DNA of 16,769 bases from assembly GCA_900764695.1 (NCBI GenBank), contig CAAFOY010000061.1:1-16769 (forward strand), written 5' to 3'. The stretch comes from Lachnospiraceae bacterium. Its GTDB lineage: Bacteria; Bacillota_A; Clostridia; Lachnospirales; Lachnospiraceae. Shown here in pieces: positions 1 to 8,021 of this stretch. The first letter of the stretch is position 1; each line of letters starts with the position of its first letter. Both the position numbers and the translations under genes were made by a program. The notes beneath the pieces were generated by a model that was not told the origin of the DNA, did not search any database, and saw only the letters and a list, made by a program, of their open reading frames with translations.

Positions 1-83
1 ATAAGTAATTATCAAATTCATATTTTTATAAATAAAAAATAGCAAATCATAATTTGAAGAAATTGCATTGAAAGAGGAAAAAG

Positions 84-575
84 ATGAATATTGTTTTATT
101 AGAACCTGAAATACCACAGAATACAGGAAACATAGGAAGAACATGTTGCGCCACAGGAACAAAACTACATTTGATAGAGCCTATGGGATTTAAAATTAAT
201 GAAAAATCAGTTAAAAGAGCCGGAATGGATTATTGGGAACATTTAGATGTTACAATCTATGAAAGCTATGAAGATTTTTTAGAAAAAAATCCAAATGCAA
301 AAATATGGATGGCAACAACTAAGGGACCAAACAGATATAGTGATGTTAAATTTGAAGAAAATGATTACATCATGTTTGGAAAAGAAAGTGCAGGAATACC
401 TGAGGAAATATTAGTTGAAAATCAGGAACATGCAATACGAATCCCGATGAATCCACAGATTCGTTCATTGAATCTTGCAAATTCAGTAGCAATCGTATTA
501 TATGAAGCTTTACGTCAGAATGATTTTGCGGGAATGCAAATGGAAGGACATTTGAGAAAATACGATTGGAAATAA
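84..575 (+). CDS. trmL: tRNA (cytidine/uridine-34 2'-O)-methyltransferase TrmL (SPOUT family)
   Basis: The product is 163 residues, the normal size for TrmL. This family uses S-adenosylmethionine to methylate the 2'-O of the wobble nucleotide of tRNA-Leu isoacceptors in the cytoplasm. The N-terminus has the family signature PEIPQNTGNIGRTC (residues 8-21). The C-terminal half has the knotted SAM-binding segments FGKESAGIP (about residues 98-106) and IRSLNLANSVAIVLYEALRQ (about 125-144), typical of trefoil-knot SPOUT enzymes. The start at 84 is supported by AGAGGAAA at 73-80. A strong terminator follows within about 30 bases, so the gene appears to be the last or only one of its transcript. What lies upstream of the window edge is not visible. 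Confidence 0.95.
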   Translation: MNIVLLEPEIPQNTGNIGRTCCATGTKLHLIEPMGFKINEKSVKRAGMDYWEHLDVTIYESYEDFLEKNPNAKIWMATTKGPNRYSDVKFEENDYIMFGKESAGIPEEILVENQEHAIRIPMNPQIRSLNLANSVAIVLYEALRQNDFAGMQMEGHLRKYDWK

Positions 576-606
576 TAAAAATTGACATATTTTAATGCAG
601 AAAGTT

Positions 607-657
607 AAAAAAATCTACAATAATAGCAGGAAAACTGTTGTTTTGTAGGTTTTTTTT
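607..657 (+). terminator. Rho-independent terminator of trmL
   Basis: The arms CTACAA (615-620) plus AATAGCAG (622-629) pair with CTGTTGTT (635-642) plus TTGTAG (643-648), allowing two G-U pairs and one bulged T at 621. The loop is GAAAA. An A-run precedes the hairpin, and eight T residues (650-657) follow it. This is a canonical terminator and separates trmL from the nitroreductase gene. Confidence 0.85.
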
Positions 658-763
658 AGTTAAAAACGATTTTAATAAAGTTACCGTATTTTAGGACTAA
701 AATTCGTATTAAAATATATCAAATTCCACATTAAAATTAGTCGAATATTTTTGAATCAAACCA

Positions 764-792
764 TTGCAAAACAAATAATTAAGTGATATATT
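764..792 (+). promoter_or_regulatory. Sigma-A-type promoter for the nitroreductase gene
   Basis: TTGCAA (764-769) and TATATT (787-792) are separated by exactly 17 bases. Transcription would start near 799, giving a leader of about 100 bases before the ATG at 900. The rest of 658-763 is A+T-rich with no credible ORF or RNA gene that I can see. The same TTGCAA -35 sequence appears before the tRNA-Gln and aldolase genes in this window, which supports the call. Confidence 0.65.
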
Positions 793-814
793 AGTCTCGA
801 TTAGTGGAGACATT

Positions 815-864
815 ATGTGTTTTTGTTGTACTTTTTATAGAAGAAACAAGTAAAAAAAACGCAT
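815..864 (+). promoter_or_regulatory. Inverted repeat in the nitroreductase leader
   Basis: ATGTGTTTTT (815-824) can pair with AAAAACGCAT (855-864) over ten base pairs with one G-U. Inside it, ACTT (830-833) can pair with AAGT (848-851). The right arm is followed by TTTTGCC. The structure lies in the inferred transcript between the promoter and the ribosome site TGGAGGT (887-893). It could be an attenuator or only a fold of A+T-rich sequence. I recognise no riboswitch class here. Confidence 0.3.
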
Positions 865-899
865 TTTGCCATAAAAATAACATACATGGAGGTTTATAG

Positions 900-1436
900 A
901 TGGAAACTTTAGAATGTATTAAAACAAGAAGAAGTGTCAGAAAGTTTAAGACAGATTCAGTAAGTAAAGAAACAATTGAGAAACTTGTATTGGCAGCATC
1001 ATATGCACCTTCATGGAAAAATACTCAGACAACAAGGTACATTGCTATAACTAATGAAGAAGTTAAGGCAAGATTAGCAACAGAATGTTGTGCAGAACAC
1101 AACGCTCAGATAATCAATGGAGCCCCTTTACTTATAGCAACTTTAATTGTGGACAAGCGTTCAGGATTTGAAAGAGATGGAAGCTTTTCTACATCTAGAA
1201 AGGATGCATGGCAGGCATTTGACAATGGTATTGCAACACAGACTCTTTGCCTTGCGGCAAATGACCTTGGATTAGGAACGGTTGTTATGGGACTTTATGA
1301 TATAGATAAGGCCAGTGATATAATTGGAGTTCCTGAAGGTCAGCTTTTAATGGCTTTAGTTGCTGTAGGATATCCGGATGAGAAACCGTCTGTACCGAAG
1401 AAGAAGACAGTAGAAGATTTATTGAGTTACTGTTAA
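900..1436 (+). CDS. Nitroreductase-family FMN-dependent oxidoreductase
   Basis: The product is 178 residues, a typical length for a compact single-domain nitroreductase. The N-terminal TRRSVRKF motif (residues 9-16) is the usual FMN phosphate-binding segment. The NGIATQTLCLAANDLGLGTVVMGLYD region (about residues 109-134) is the conserved helix and glycine-rich turn of the fold. The family reduces nitro compounds, quinones or flavins with NAD(P)H. The physiological substrate cannot be told from sequence. The start at 900 has a good ribosome site (TGGAGGT, 7 bases upstream). The gene has its own promoter and is followed 66 bases later by pflB. Read-through into the pfl operon is possible because no strong terminator separates them. 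Confidence 0.9.
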   Translation: METLECIKTRRSVRKFKTDSVSKETIEKLVLAASYAPSWKNTQTTRYIAITNEEVKARLATECCAEHNAQIINGAPLLIATLIVDKRSGFERDGSFSTSRKDAWQAFDNGIATQTLCLAANDLGLGTVVMGLYDIDKASDIIGVPEGQLLMALVAVGYPDEKPSVPKKKTVEDLLSYC

Positions 1437-1472
1437 TAAAAGCACTAATATGTTAGAAAAGCGCAAGCTTTT
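1422..1472 (+). promoter_or_regulatory. Possible pfl promoter and 5' hairpin with GCAA tetraloop
   Basis: TTGAGT (1422-1427) and TAATAT (1446-1451) are 18 bases apart and overlap the end of the nitroreductase gene. A start near 1457 would place the hairpin AAAAGC-GCAA-GCTTTT (1457-1472, six base pairs closed by a GNRA-type loop) at the 5' end of the pfl mRNA. A hairpin there could protect the transcript. Alternatively the hairpin is a weak terminator of the nitroreductase gene, since it is followed by TATATATTTATTTTT. The promoter match is moderate only. Confidence 0.4.
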
Positions 1473-1502
1473 ATATATTTATTTTTAGGAGGAAGAACAA
1501 AA

Positions 1503-3575
1503 ATGAGAGAAGAATGGACAGGATTTAGCAATGGCGCATGGACATCAGAAGTCAACGTTAGAGATTTTATCCAGAAAAACTACACACCATATGATGGTGA
1601 TGCTAGTTTCTTAGCAGGACCAACACAGAACACAACAGATTTATGGAATCAGGTACTTGATCTTCAGAAGAAGGAAAGAGAAGCTGGTGGTGTTCTTGAT
1701 ATGGATACAAAAGTTGTACAGACAATCACATCACACGGTGCAGGTTACTTAGACAAAGATAAAGAAACAATCGTAGGTTTCCAGACAGATAAGCCTTTCA
1801 AGAGAGGTCTTCAGGTTAACGGTGGTATCCGTATGGCTATGAAAGCTTGCTCAGATAACGGCTATGAAGTAGATCCGGAAGTTGTAGATTTCTACACAAA
1901 CTATAGAAAGACACATAACGCAGGTGTATTTGATGCTTACACACCTGAAATCAGAACATGTAGAACAAACCACATCGTAACAGGTCTTCCTGATGCTTAC
2001 GGACGTGGACGTATCATTGGTGACTACAGAAGAGTTGCATTATACGGTGTTGATACACTTATCGTAGATAAGGAAGCTCAGAAGGCTGCTACACCTACAG
2101 AAATGAGACCGGAAGTTATCCGTGATAGAGAAGAATATTCAGAACAGATCAGAGCTCTTAAGGAATTAAAAGAATTAGGTAAGATTTACGGATTCGATAT
2201 TTCTAGACCAGCTCAGAATGTACAGGAAGCTATTCAGTGGATGTACTTAGCATACTTAGCAGCAGTTAAGGAACAGAATGGTGCAGCTATGTCACTTGGA
2301 CGTACTTCAACATTCATCGATATCTATGCTCAGAGAGACTTAGAAAACGGTACATTTACAGAAGAACAGATTCAGGAATTCGTTGACCACTTCATCATGA
2401 AGTTAAGATGCGTTAAGTTCGCAAGAACACCTGAATACAACCAGATTTTCGCTGGTGATCCAGTTTGGGTTACAGAATCAATCGGTGGTGTAGGTATTGA
2501 CGGACGTCATATGGTAACAAAGACATCATTCAGATACCTTCATACATTAGAAAACTTAGGTGCAGCTCCAGAACCAAACCTTACAGTACTTTGGTCAACA
2601 AGACTTCCACAGGAATTCAAGAAATACTGTGCTAAGCTTTCAATTGAATACTCATCAATGCAGTACGAAAACGATGACTTAATGAGAGTATACAATGGTG
2701 ATGACTACGGAATCGCTTGTTGTGTATCTTCAATGAGAATTGGTAAAGAAATGCAGTTCTTCGGAGCTAGAGCAAATCTTGCTAAATGTCTTCTTTACGC
2801 TATCAACGGTGGTGTTGATGAAAAGACTAAGGTTCAGGTAGGACCTAAGTACAGACCAATTACATCAGAATACCTTGATTATGATGAAGTAATGGAAAGA
2901 TACGAAGATATGATGAAATGGTTATCAGGAGTATATGTAAATGCTCTTAATATCATTCATTACATGCATGATAAATACTCATATGAAAGAATCCAGATGG
3001 CATTACATGATGCTCACGTTAAGAGATGGTTTGCAACAGGTGTTGCCGGACTTTCAGTAGTAGCAGATTCACTTTCAGCTATGAAATATGCTAAGGTTAA
3101 AGTAATCAGAGATGAAGACGGATTAGCAGTAGATTATGAAGTAGAAGGTGACTTCCCTAAATATGGTAACGATGATGACAGAGTAGATAGCCTTGCAGTT
3201 ATGATTGTTGACAAATTCATGGGCTACTTAAGACAGCACTACACATATAGAGATAGTATCCCAACACAGTCAATTCTTACAATTACATCAAACGTAACAT
3301 ATGGTAAGAATACAGGTAACACACCTGACGGAAGAAAAGCTGGACAGCCATTCGCTCCAGGTGCTAACCCACTTCACGGAAGAGATACTCATGGTGCAGT
3401 TTCATCACTTGCATCTGTAGCTAAGATTCCATTTGAAAACGCTAGAGATGGTATCTCAGATACATTCACAATCATCCCAGATGCTCTTGGAAAAGATTGT
3501 GACGTATTCACAGGTGATCTTGACGCTGACGAACTTGGTCTTGATATCGACGATCTTATCAAGTTACAGCAGTAA
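1503..3575 (+). CDS. pflB: Pyruvate formate-lyase core subunit, lacking the glycyl-radical C-terminus
   Basis: Pyruvate formate-lyase cleaves pyruvate with CoA to acetyl-CoA and formate in anaerobes. This 690-residue protein covers nearly all of the usual enzyme (about 740-760 residues). It has the paired catalytic cysteines Cys406-Cys407 in GIACCVSSM and a family-typical C-terminal part, [23 protein letters not shown]. It ends with DALGKD (660-665) and then an unrelated acidic tail (residues 666-690). The conserved stretch that should follow, including RVSGYA with the radical glycine, is absent. That stretch is encoded by the separate gene at 4385-4627. The stop is clean, and pflA begins 27 bases later, so this is not a frameshift artefact. 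The start has a perfect AGGAGG (1487-1492). Codon choice (TTC, TAC, AAC, ATC) suggests very high expression. Without a glycyl partner in trans the protein should be inactive. Confidence 0.95.
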   Translation: MREEWTGFSNGAWTSEVNVRDFIQKNYTPYDGDASFLAGPTQNTTDLWNQVLDLQKKEREAGGVLDMDTKVVQTITSHGAGYLDKDKETIVGFQTDKPFKRGLQVNGGIRMAMKACSDNGYEVDPEVVDFYTNYRKTHNAGVFDAYTPEIRTCRTNHIVTGLPDAYGRGRIIGDYRRVALYGVDTLIVDKEAQKAATPTEMRPEVIRDREEYSEQIRALKELKELGKIYGFDISRPAQNVQEAIQWMYLAYLAAVKEQNGAAMSLGRTSTFIDIYAQRDLENGTFTEEQIQEFVDHFIMKLRCVKFARTPEYNQIFAGDPVWVTESIGGVGIDGRHMVTKTSFRYLHTLENLGAAPEPNLTVLWSTRLPQEFKKYCAKLSIEYSSMQYENDDLMRVYNGDDYGIACCVSSMRIGKEMQFFGARANLAKCLLYAINGGVDEKTKVQVGPKYRPITSEYLDYDEVMERYEDMMKWLSGVYVNALNIIHYMHDKYSYERIQMALHDAHVKRWFATGVAGLSVVADSLSAMKYAKVKVIRDEDGLAVDYEVEGDFPKYGNDDDRVDSLAVMIVDKFMGYLRQHYTYRDSIPTQSILTITSNVTYGKNTGNTPDGRKAGQPFAPGANPLHGRDTHGAVSSLASVAKIPFENARDGISDTFTIIPDALGKDCDVFTGDLDADELGLDIDDLIKLQQ

Positions 3576-3601
3576 TAAAAAATAAAAGGAAATGATTCAG
3601 A

Positions 3602-4372
3602 ATGACAACAGGAATAATTCATTCAACTGAAAGCTGTGGGACAGTAGATGGACCTGGCGTAAGATTTGTAGTGTTCTTCAAAGGGTGCCCAATGAGATGT
3701 GCATATTGCCATAATCCGGACACATGGACTATGGAGGGCGGTACAGAGATGACTGTTCAGGAGCTTCTTGACGAATACCAAAAGAAAGCACCATTTTATA
3801 AAACCGGAGGTATCACCGCTACAGGCGGTGAGCCAATGGTACAAATAGATTTTCTTACGGAACTGTTTGCCGCAGCGCATAAAAAAGGAATTCATACCTG
3901 TCTGGATACATCAGGTGTAACATTTAGACCTGATAATCCGGAAAATCTGAAAAAAGTAGATAAATTACTTGAAGTAACCGATTTGGTTATGCTGGATATA
4001 AAACACATTGATCCGGAAGAACACAAAAAGTTGTGCAAACAGCCAAATGATAATATTTTGGCATTTGCAAAATATCTTAATGATAAAAAGATTCCAATAT
4101 GGATAAGACATGTTGTGGTTCCGCATATTACAATGAACAAAGAATATCTTTATAAGTTAGGTCTATTTATAGGAAAACTTGAGATGGTTAAGGCATTAGA
4201 TATTTTACCATATCATGATATGGCTAAACCAAAGTATGCAGAGCTTGGGATTGATTATCCATTAAAGGATATAGAGCCAGCTACTAAAGAAATGGCTGTA
4301 GCGGCTAGAAAAATAGTGTTACAGGGATTTAGAGAATCCAGGATAAAATTATTAGAAGAGAAAAACAAATAG
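3602..4372 (+). CDS. pflA: Pyruvate formate-lyase activating enzyme (radical SAM)
   Basis: The product is 256 residues, close to the usual 245-250. The radical-SAM cluster motif C29-x3-C33-x2-C36 lies in GCPMRCAYCHNPDTW, with the GGEP motif (TATGGEPM) downstream. The enzyme uses a 4Fe-4S cluster and SAM to abstract hydrogen from the glycine of the lyase, creating the glycyl radical. Here its target glycine is on a different polypeptide from the catalytic cysteines, namely Gly55 of the next gene. It lies between the two halves of the lyase, 26 bases after pflB and 12 bases before the glycyl-domain gene. The ribosome site (AAAGGA, 3585-3590) is weaker than those of its neighbours and its codons are less biased. 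This fits a catalytic protein needed in small amounts. Confidence 0.95.
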   Translation: MTTGIIHSTESCGTVDGPGVRFVVFFKGCPMRCAYCHNPDTWTMEGGTEMTVQELLDEYQKKAPFYKTGGITATGGEPMVQIDFLTELFAAAHKKGIHTCLDTSGVTFRPDNPENLKKVDKLLEVTDLVMLDIKHIDPEEHKKLCKQPNDNILAFAKYLNDKKIPIWIRHVVVPHITMNKEYLYKLGLFIGKLEMVKALDILPYHDMAKPKYAELGIDYPLKDIEPATKEMAVAARKIVLQGFRESRIKLLEEKNK

Positions 4373-4384
4373 GAGGTAGAGAAA

Positions 4385-4627
4385 ATGGCAGCAAGTGCAA
4401 AACAGATTGATAATTTAGTTTCATTAATAGATGGATATGCAGAGGAAGGCGGATATCATCTTAACGTTAACGTATTAGTTAGAGATACATTACTTGATGC
4501 TCAGCAGCATCCAGAAAAGTATCCACAGCTTACAATCCGTGTATCAGGATACGCTGTAAACTTCATCAAGTTAACAAAAGAACAGCAGGATGATGTTATT
4601 AGCAGAACATTCCACGGAAATCTCTAA
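4385..4627 (+). CDS. grcA: Stand-alone glycyl-radical domain protein (GrcA/YfiD-like), missing C-terminus of PflB
   Basis: This 80-residue protein matches the C-terminal end of standard pyruvate formate-lyase: NLVSLIDGY, then HLNVNV, then [19 protein letters not shown], then [15 protein letters not shown]. The radical site is Gly55 in RVSGYA. It resembles the autonomous glycyl radical cofactor GrcA of E. coli, which repairs oxygen-cleaved lyase in trans. Here, however, the neighbouring PflB lacks this domain altogether, so I infer it is an obligatory subunit rather than a repair part. The start is certain: AGGAGG (4371-4376) overlaps the pflA stop codon. Its codon choice (GTTAACGTA, TACGCTGTAAACTTCATC) is highly biased like pflB and unlike pflA. 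That suggests expression at the level of pflB. A terminator follows. Confidence 0.93.
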   Translation: MAASAKQIDNLVSLIDGYAEEGGYHLNVNVLVRDTLLDAQQHPEKYPQLTIRVSGYAVNFIKLTKEQQDDVISRTFHGNL

Positions 4628-4663
4628 GATTAAGTTGGATAGTTTACTAAATAACTATTAAAT

Positions 4664-4725
4664 AAGAGACTGATTGTATTTAATGGTAATGAATTACCGT
4701 TATAAAACAATTGGTCTCTTTTAAA
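4664..4725 (+). terminator. Large compound hairpin terminator of the pfl operon
   Basis: The outer arms AAGAGACTGATTGT (4664-4677) and ACAATTGGTCTCTT (4707-4720) pair over 14 bases with two G-U pairs. The inner arms AATGGTAA (4682-4689) and TTACCGTT (4694-4701) pair with one G-U and a TGAA loop. The 3' side ends in a short T-run followed by A+T-rich sequence. The stem is longer than a minimal terminator needs and may also protect the 3' end of the pfl mRNA. Confidence 0.8.
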
Positions 4726-4839
4726 TTATTAGATGCAGTGCATATAAAATTGTGCTATAGTGATATAAAGCGTCCAAAAGACGATAAAATTCGTGATATG
4801 ATATCATGGAAATTTAATATAATCATAAGGATGAATGAT

Positions 4840-5433
4840 ATGAAGTTATTAGAGGAAAGAATCAGAAAAGATGGAATACTTAAAGAAGGCAATGTATTAA
4901 AAGTTGATAATTTTTTAAACCATCAGATGGACATTGAATTATTTAATGAAATGGGAAAAGAATGGAAGAAATTATTTGCAGACAAGAATATTAATAAGGT
5001 GTTAACAATTGAAGCTTCAGGAATAGGAATTGCTTGTATTGTAGCACAGTATTTTAATGTACCGGTCGTATTTGCTAAAAAAGCACAAAGTATTAATATT
5101 GATGGTGAAGTATATTCAACTAAAATAGAATCATTTACTCATAAGAAAGTTTACGATGTAATCGTTTCAAAGAAATATATAGGACCTGAAGATCATGTAT
5201 TAATTATTGATGATTTCCTTGCTAATGGATGTGCACTTCAGGGATTAATTCAGCTTGTCGAAGACGCGGGTGCTACAGTTGAAGGAATTGGAATTGCTAT
5301 TGAAAAAGGATTCCAGCAAGGTGGAGAAATAATAAGAAATAAAGGAATTAAATTAGAATCATTAGCTATTGTAGATGGAATGAATCCTGAAACTGGAGAA
5401 ATAATATTCAGAAAACAGAAACAAAGTTATTAG
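4840..5433 (+). CDS. xpt: Xanthine phosphoribosyltransferase
   Basis: The enzyme joins xanthine to PRPP to make XMP in purine salvage. From the ATG at 4840 the protein is 197 residues, close to Firmicute Xpt. It begins with the family-typical MKLLEERI and has [10 protein letters not shown] near residue 25. The PRPP-binding loop [11 protein letters not shown] spans residues 120-130. Reading frames open further upstream, to a TTG at 4711, but that codon lies inside the pfl terminator. The codons between 4711 and 4840 do not resemble Xpt. AAGG at 4827-4830 supports 4840. An in-frame ATG at 4831 is less well spaced. Many Firmicute xpt genes have a purine riboswitch upstream; I do not find its conserved core in 4725-4839. 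Confidence 0.93.
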   Translation: MKLLEERIRKDGILKEGNVLKVDNFLNHQMDIELFNEMGKEWKKLFADKNINKVLTIEASGIGIACIVAQYFNVPVVFAKKAQSINIDGEVYSTKIESFTHKKVYDVIVSKKYIGPEDHVLIIDDFLANGCALQGLIQLVEDAGATVEGIGIAIEKGFQQGGEIIRNKGIKLESLAIVDGMNPETGEIIFRKQKQSY

Positions 5434-5527
5434 CCGGAAGTAAATACATTCTGGAAAACCGAAATAAGTGTGTTTCAGACTTTTGGTTCTGACGTTACTA
5501 AAAATATAATAAAAAGAGGCGATAGAT

Positions 5528-6832
5528 ATGCACAACATAGTTTCAAAATTATTAATTTACGGAAATATGCCGGAAGATTCGATATTAATGGAATTGAGTA
5601 ATATTATAAGAGAATATAAGGGTGAGAATTACAAGAAGGATGAGATTATTACGAGAATATATCATCAGATAAAGAGAATTCTTGAAATTTCAACAGATTA
5701 TGCGTTTGATAAGAATTTATGGCATAATTATCTTACATATTTACTTATTACAAATGAAAATCCATTTAGTTTGACTTGTGAAAAGGTAGGAGCAAGTGAT
5801 GGAAGTGTAAATTATTTCGCAAAAAATGATTTTAAGCAGTTCAAAAAATTGTTTGATTATGATTTTGGACCTATGGAAGAAGAACTTGGAATTGATTGTT
5901 TTTCAAGAATTGAAAATTATAAGGCTATAGGTAAACCTGAATTAATGTACAATAAAAATGTGAGCGAAAAGGTTAGAGCCTTAAGTGAAAAATTGGAAAA
6001 TACAAAAAATGAAGATGAATTTTTTACATGTGTTACTGATTTCTACAAAGATTATGGTGTAGGAATGTTTGGACTTAATAAGGCATTTAGAATTAGTGAC
6101 AATGACGGCAAATTACAATTTCATGCTATTAATAATATGGAACAGGTTGCATTGGATGACCTTGTAGGATATGAAATTCAGAAAAAGAAACTTGTGGATA
6201 ATACAGAAGCATTTGTACAAGGAAGAAAGGCAAACAACTGTCTTTTATTTGGTGACAGTGGAACAGGAAAGTCAACAAGTATAAAGGCTATTGTTAATGA
6301 GTATTATGACAAGGGTCTTAGAATGATTGAAATTTATAAACATCAGTTTAAAGACCTTTCAAATGTAATAGCAAGTATTAAGAATAGAAATTATAAATTT
6401 ATTATTTATATGGATGATTTGTCATTTGAAGAATTTGAAATTGAATATAAATTCCTTAAAGCTGTAATAGAAGGTGGCGTTGAAACAAAACCGGAAAATG
6501 TATTAATATATGCAACATCTAACAGACGTCATTTGATTAAGGAAACATGGAATGACAGAAGCGATGTCCAGGTGGATAACGGAATGCATAAATCAGATAC
6601 AATGGAAGAAAAACTTTCTCTTGTAAACAGATTTGGTGTGACAATTAATTATTCTAAACCAAGTCAGAAGGAATTCTTTAACATTGCAGTAGAATTATGC
6701 AGAAGAGCTGGAGTTACAATGAGCGACGAAGAGATAAAGGCTGAAGCAAATAAGTGGGAATTAAGCCATGGTGGTATCTCAGGAAGAACAGCGCAACAGT
6801 TTGCAAATTATCTTGCAGGACAGCGGAAATAA
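5528..6832 (+). CDS. DUF815-family AAA ATPase
   Basis: The product is 434 residues. The C-terminal half is a P-loop ATPase: Walker [10 protein letters not shown] at residues 242-250 and Walker B FIIYMDD at about 291-297. A sensor-like YATSNRR follows, then a RSDVQVDN segment and a helical lid region ending [14 protein letters not shown]. This order fits DUF815 (COG2607), predicted AAA+ ATPases of unknown role. The N-terminal 200 residues are helical and poorly conserved to my eye. There is no signal peptide or membrane segment, so it is cytosolic. GAGG at 5516-5519 supports the start. A gap of about 40 bases separates it from the HPr-kinase-like gene, so they may be co-transcribed. No specific function can be assigned. 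Confidence 0.8.
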   Translation: MHNIVSKLLIYGNMPEDSILMELSNIIREYKGENYKKDEIITRIYHQIKRILEISTDYAFDKNLWHNYLTYLLITNENPFSLTCEKVGASDGSVNYFAKNDFKQFKKLFDYDFGPMEEELGIDCFSRIENYKAIGKPELMYNKNVSEKVRALSEKLENTKNEDEFFTCVTDFYKDYGVGMFGLNKAFRISDNDGKLQFHAINNMEQVALDDLVGYEIQKKKLVDNTEAFVQGRKANNCLLFGDSGTGKSTSIKAIVNEYYDKGLRMIEIYKHQFKDLSNVIASIKNRNYKFIIYMDDLSFEEFEIEYKFLKAVIEGGVETKPENVLIYATSNRRHLIKETWNDRSDVQVDNGMHKSDTMEEKLSLVNRFGVTINYSKPSQKEFFNIAVELCRRAGVTMSDEEIKAEANKWELSHGGISGRTAQQFANYLAGQRK

Positions 6833-6874
6833 TAAGCAATAGTAGTAGGTGGTTTGGGAAAGTATGGTGATTTG

Positions 6875-7591
6875 ATGAAAGTATATAAATTCGGAGATAT
6901 TCCTGTCGGAGTAGAAACAAGAGGTGTTTATTTTAATGATAATTGTATTAATTATTTAGCTGAAAAAGCAAAACCGGAGTTTGTAATAAAGGCTACAGAC
7001 AAGGATTTGGAATTCGAACAGATGCAGTCAGAAGATGATCAGACTTATCCTAAATCCTATTTGGAATTTATAGCTTTATATAGAAAGTTTTGTGAAAAAG
7101 CGATTGATTATGGGGTTATTCTAGTTCATGGAAGTGTGCTTGAAATTGATGGAAAGGCATATATGTTTTCGGCTCCAAGTGGAACAGGAAAATCAACTCA
7201 TGCTAAATTATGGAGAGATTGCTTTGGAGACAGAGTGACTATGATAAATGATGACAAGCCACTAATTAAATTTAGGGAAGATGGAATATATGCGTATGGT
7301 ACGCCTTGGGATGGAAAGCATCATTTATCAACTAATATGAAAGCAAAACTTGCCGGGATTTGTTTCTTGCATCAGGCTAAGGAAAATCATATAGAAAAAG
7401 CAACAAAGGAGAATGCAGTTAAGCATCTTATGAACCAGGTGTATAGACCAAGAGATATTATGGCAATGAGCAAGACATTAGAATATGTTGATAAAATTGT
7501 TAATGAGATTCCGATATACGAAATGGGATGTAATATTTCAAAGGAGGCAGCTGCTGTTGCATATGATGCAATGAAGGATGGAACACTGTAG
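6875..7591 (+). CDS. HPr-kinase/PEPCK-like P-loop protein
   Basis: I choose the ATG at 6875 (238 residues) because GGTGAT (6866-6871) is a suitable ribosome site. A TTG at 6854 would add seven residues. The P-loop APSGTGKSTH (residues 100-109) follows a VHGSVLEIDGKAYMFSA strand pair. A conserved INDDKPLI segment, then GTPWDGKHHLS, lie downstream, as in HPr serine kinase-like and PEP-carboxykinase-like nucleotide-binding proteins. The N-terminal half of genuine HprK is absent, so this is not the catabolite-repression HPr kinase. In other Clostridia such proteins occur near small peptidases or peptide-modifying genes; that is background knowledge, not evidence for this locus. One base separates the stop from the next gene's preferred start, which indicates translational coupling. 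Confidence 0.72.
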   Translation: MKVYKFGDIPVGVETRGVYFNDNCINYLAEKAKPEFVIKATDKDLEFEQMQSEDDQTYPKSYLEFIALYRKFCEKAIDYGVILVHGSVLEIDGKAYMFSAPSGTGKSTHAKLWRDCFGDRVTMINDDKPLIKFREDGIYAYGTPWDGKHHLSTNMKAKLAGICFLHQAKENHIEKATKENAVKHLMNQVYRPRDIMAMSKTLEYVDKIVNEIPIYEMGCNISKEAAAVAYDAMKDGTL

Positions 7592-7592
7592 T

Positions 7593-8021
7593 ATGGAAGA
7601 TAAGAAAATAGAAGATATTATTAAAGAAAAAGGTTTCTATGTCGCGACAGTAGTTGGAGACAGTATGATGCCAATGTTACATAATAAAAAAGATTTGGTG
7701 AAAATTGTTCCGGCTGATTCTAATTTAAAAGAGAATGATATTCCGTTATATAAACGACCTACAGGAGAGTATGTTCTACATAGAATAATAGCTGTGAAAA
7801 GGAAATATTACATTATTTGTGGCGATAATAGAACTCATAAGGAAAAAGTTCCTTTTGATTGGATTGTGGGCGTTTTGGAAGAATTTGAAAGAAATGGCGC
7901 AACATACAAAACAGATAATGCAGAATATTTAAATTATGTGGATAAAATGCGGAAAACTTTTTGGAAGAGAAAGTTAAAAAACATAGTAATAAAAATTAAG
8001 AGAAAAATAAGAGGAAAATGA
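7593..8021 (+). CDS. Soluble S24/S26-family (signal-peptidase-like) serine peptidase
   Basis: The product is 142 residues from the ATG at 7593. An ATG at 7578 inside the preceding gene would add five residues, but the spacing of AAGGATGG (7574-7581) favours 7593. The motif VVGDSMMPML holds the candidate catalytic serine (Ser24). YVLHRIIAV (His63) stands where bacterial leader peptidases carry lysine, as in SipW/ER-type enzymes. CGDN (76-79) is the third conserved box. There is no N-terminal membrane segment, unusual for a signal peptidase. The C-terminus is strongly basic (KRKLKNIVIKIKRKIRGK), perhaps for membrane contact. Its stop overlaps the next gene as TGATG. Whether it cleaves exported or modified peptides, or itself, is unknown. 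Confidence 0.72.
   Translation: MEDKKIEDIIKEKGFYVATVVGDSMMPMLHNKKDLVKIVPADSNLKENDIPLYKRPTGEYVLHRIIAVKRKYYIICGDNRTHKEKVPFDWIVGVLEEFERNGATYKTDNAEYLNYVDKMRKTFWKRKLKNIVIKIKRKIRGK

Noticed and set aside
3540..3600. Frameshift or sequencing error ending pflB early
   Set aside because: pflA follows immediately in its own frame, and the missing domain has its own start codon and perfect ribosome site after pflA, so a simple frameshift cannot explain the layout.
3389..3622. Minus-strand ORFs opposite pflB, pflA, the glucanases and other genes
   Set aside because: They are shadows of strong plus-strand genes with no ribosome sites or recognisable domains.
4711..4839. TTG-initiated 43-residue N-terminal extension of xpt
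   Set aside because: The TTG lies inside the pfl terminator stem, the extra residues do not resemble Xpt, and the ATG at 4840 has a ribosome site and a family-typical beginning.
4725..4839. Purine riboswitch upstream of xpt
   Set aside because: Expected from other Firmicutes, but the conserved three-way-junction core and loop sequences are not present.
5440..5520. Hairpin AACCGAAA/TTTTGGTT and TATAAT between xpt and the ATPase gene
   Set aside because: The hairpin has no T-run, and a start from this TATAAT would leave almost no leader before the ATG at 5528; neither is convincing.
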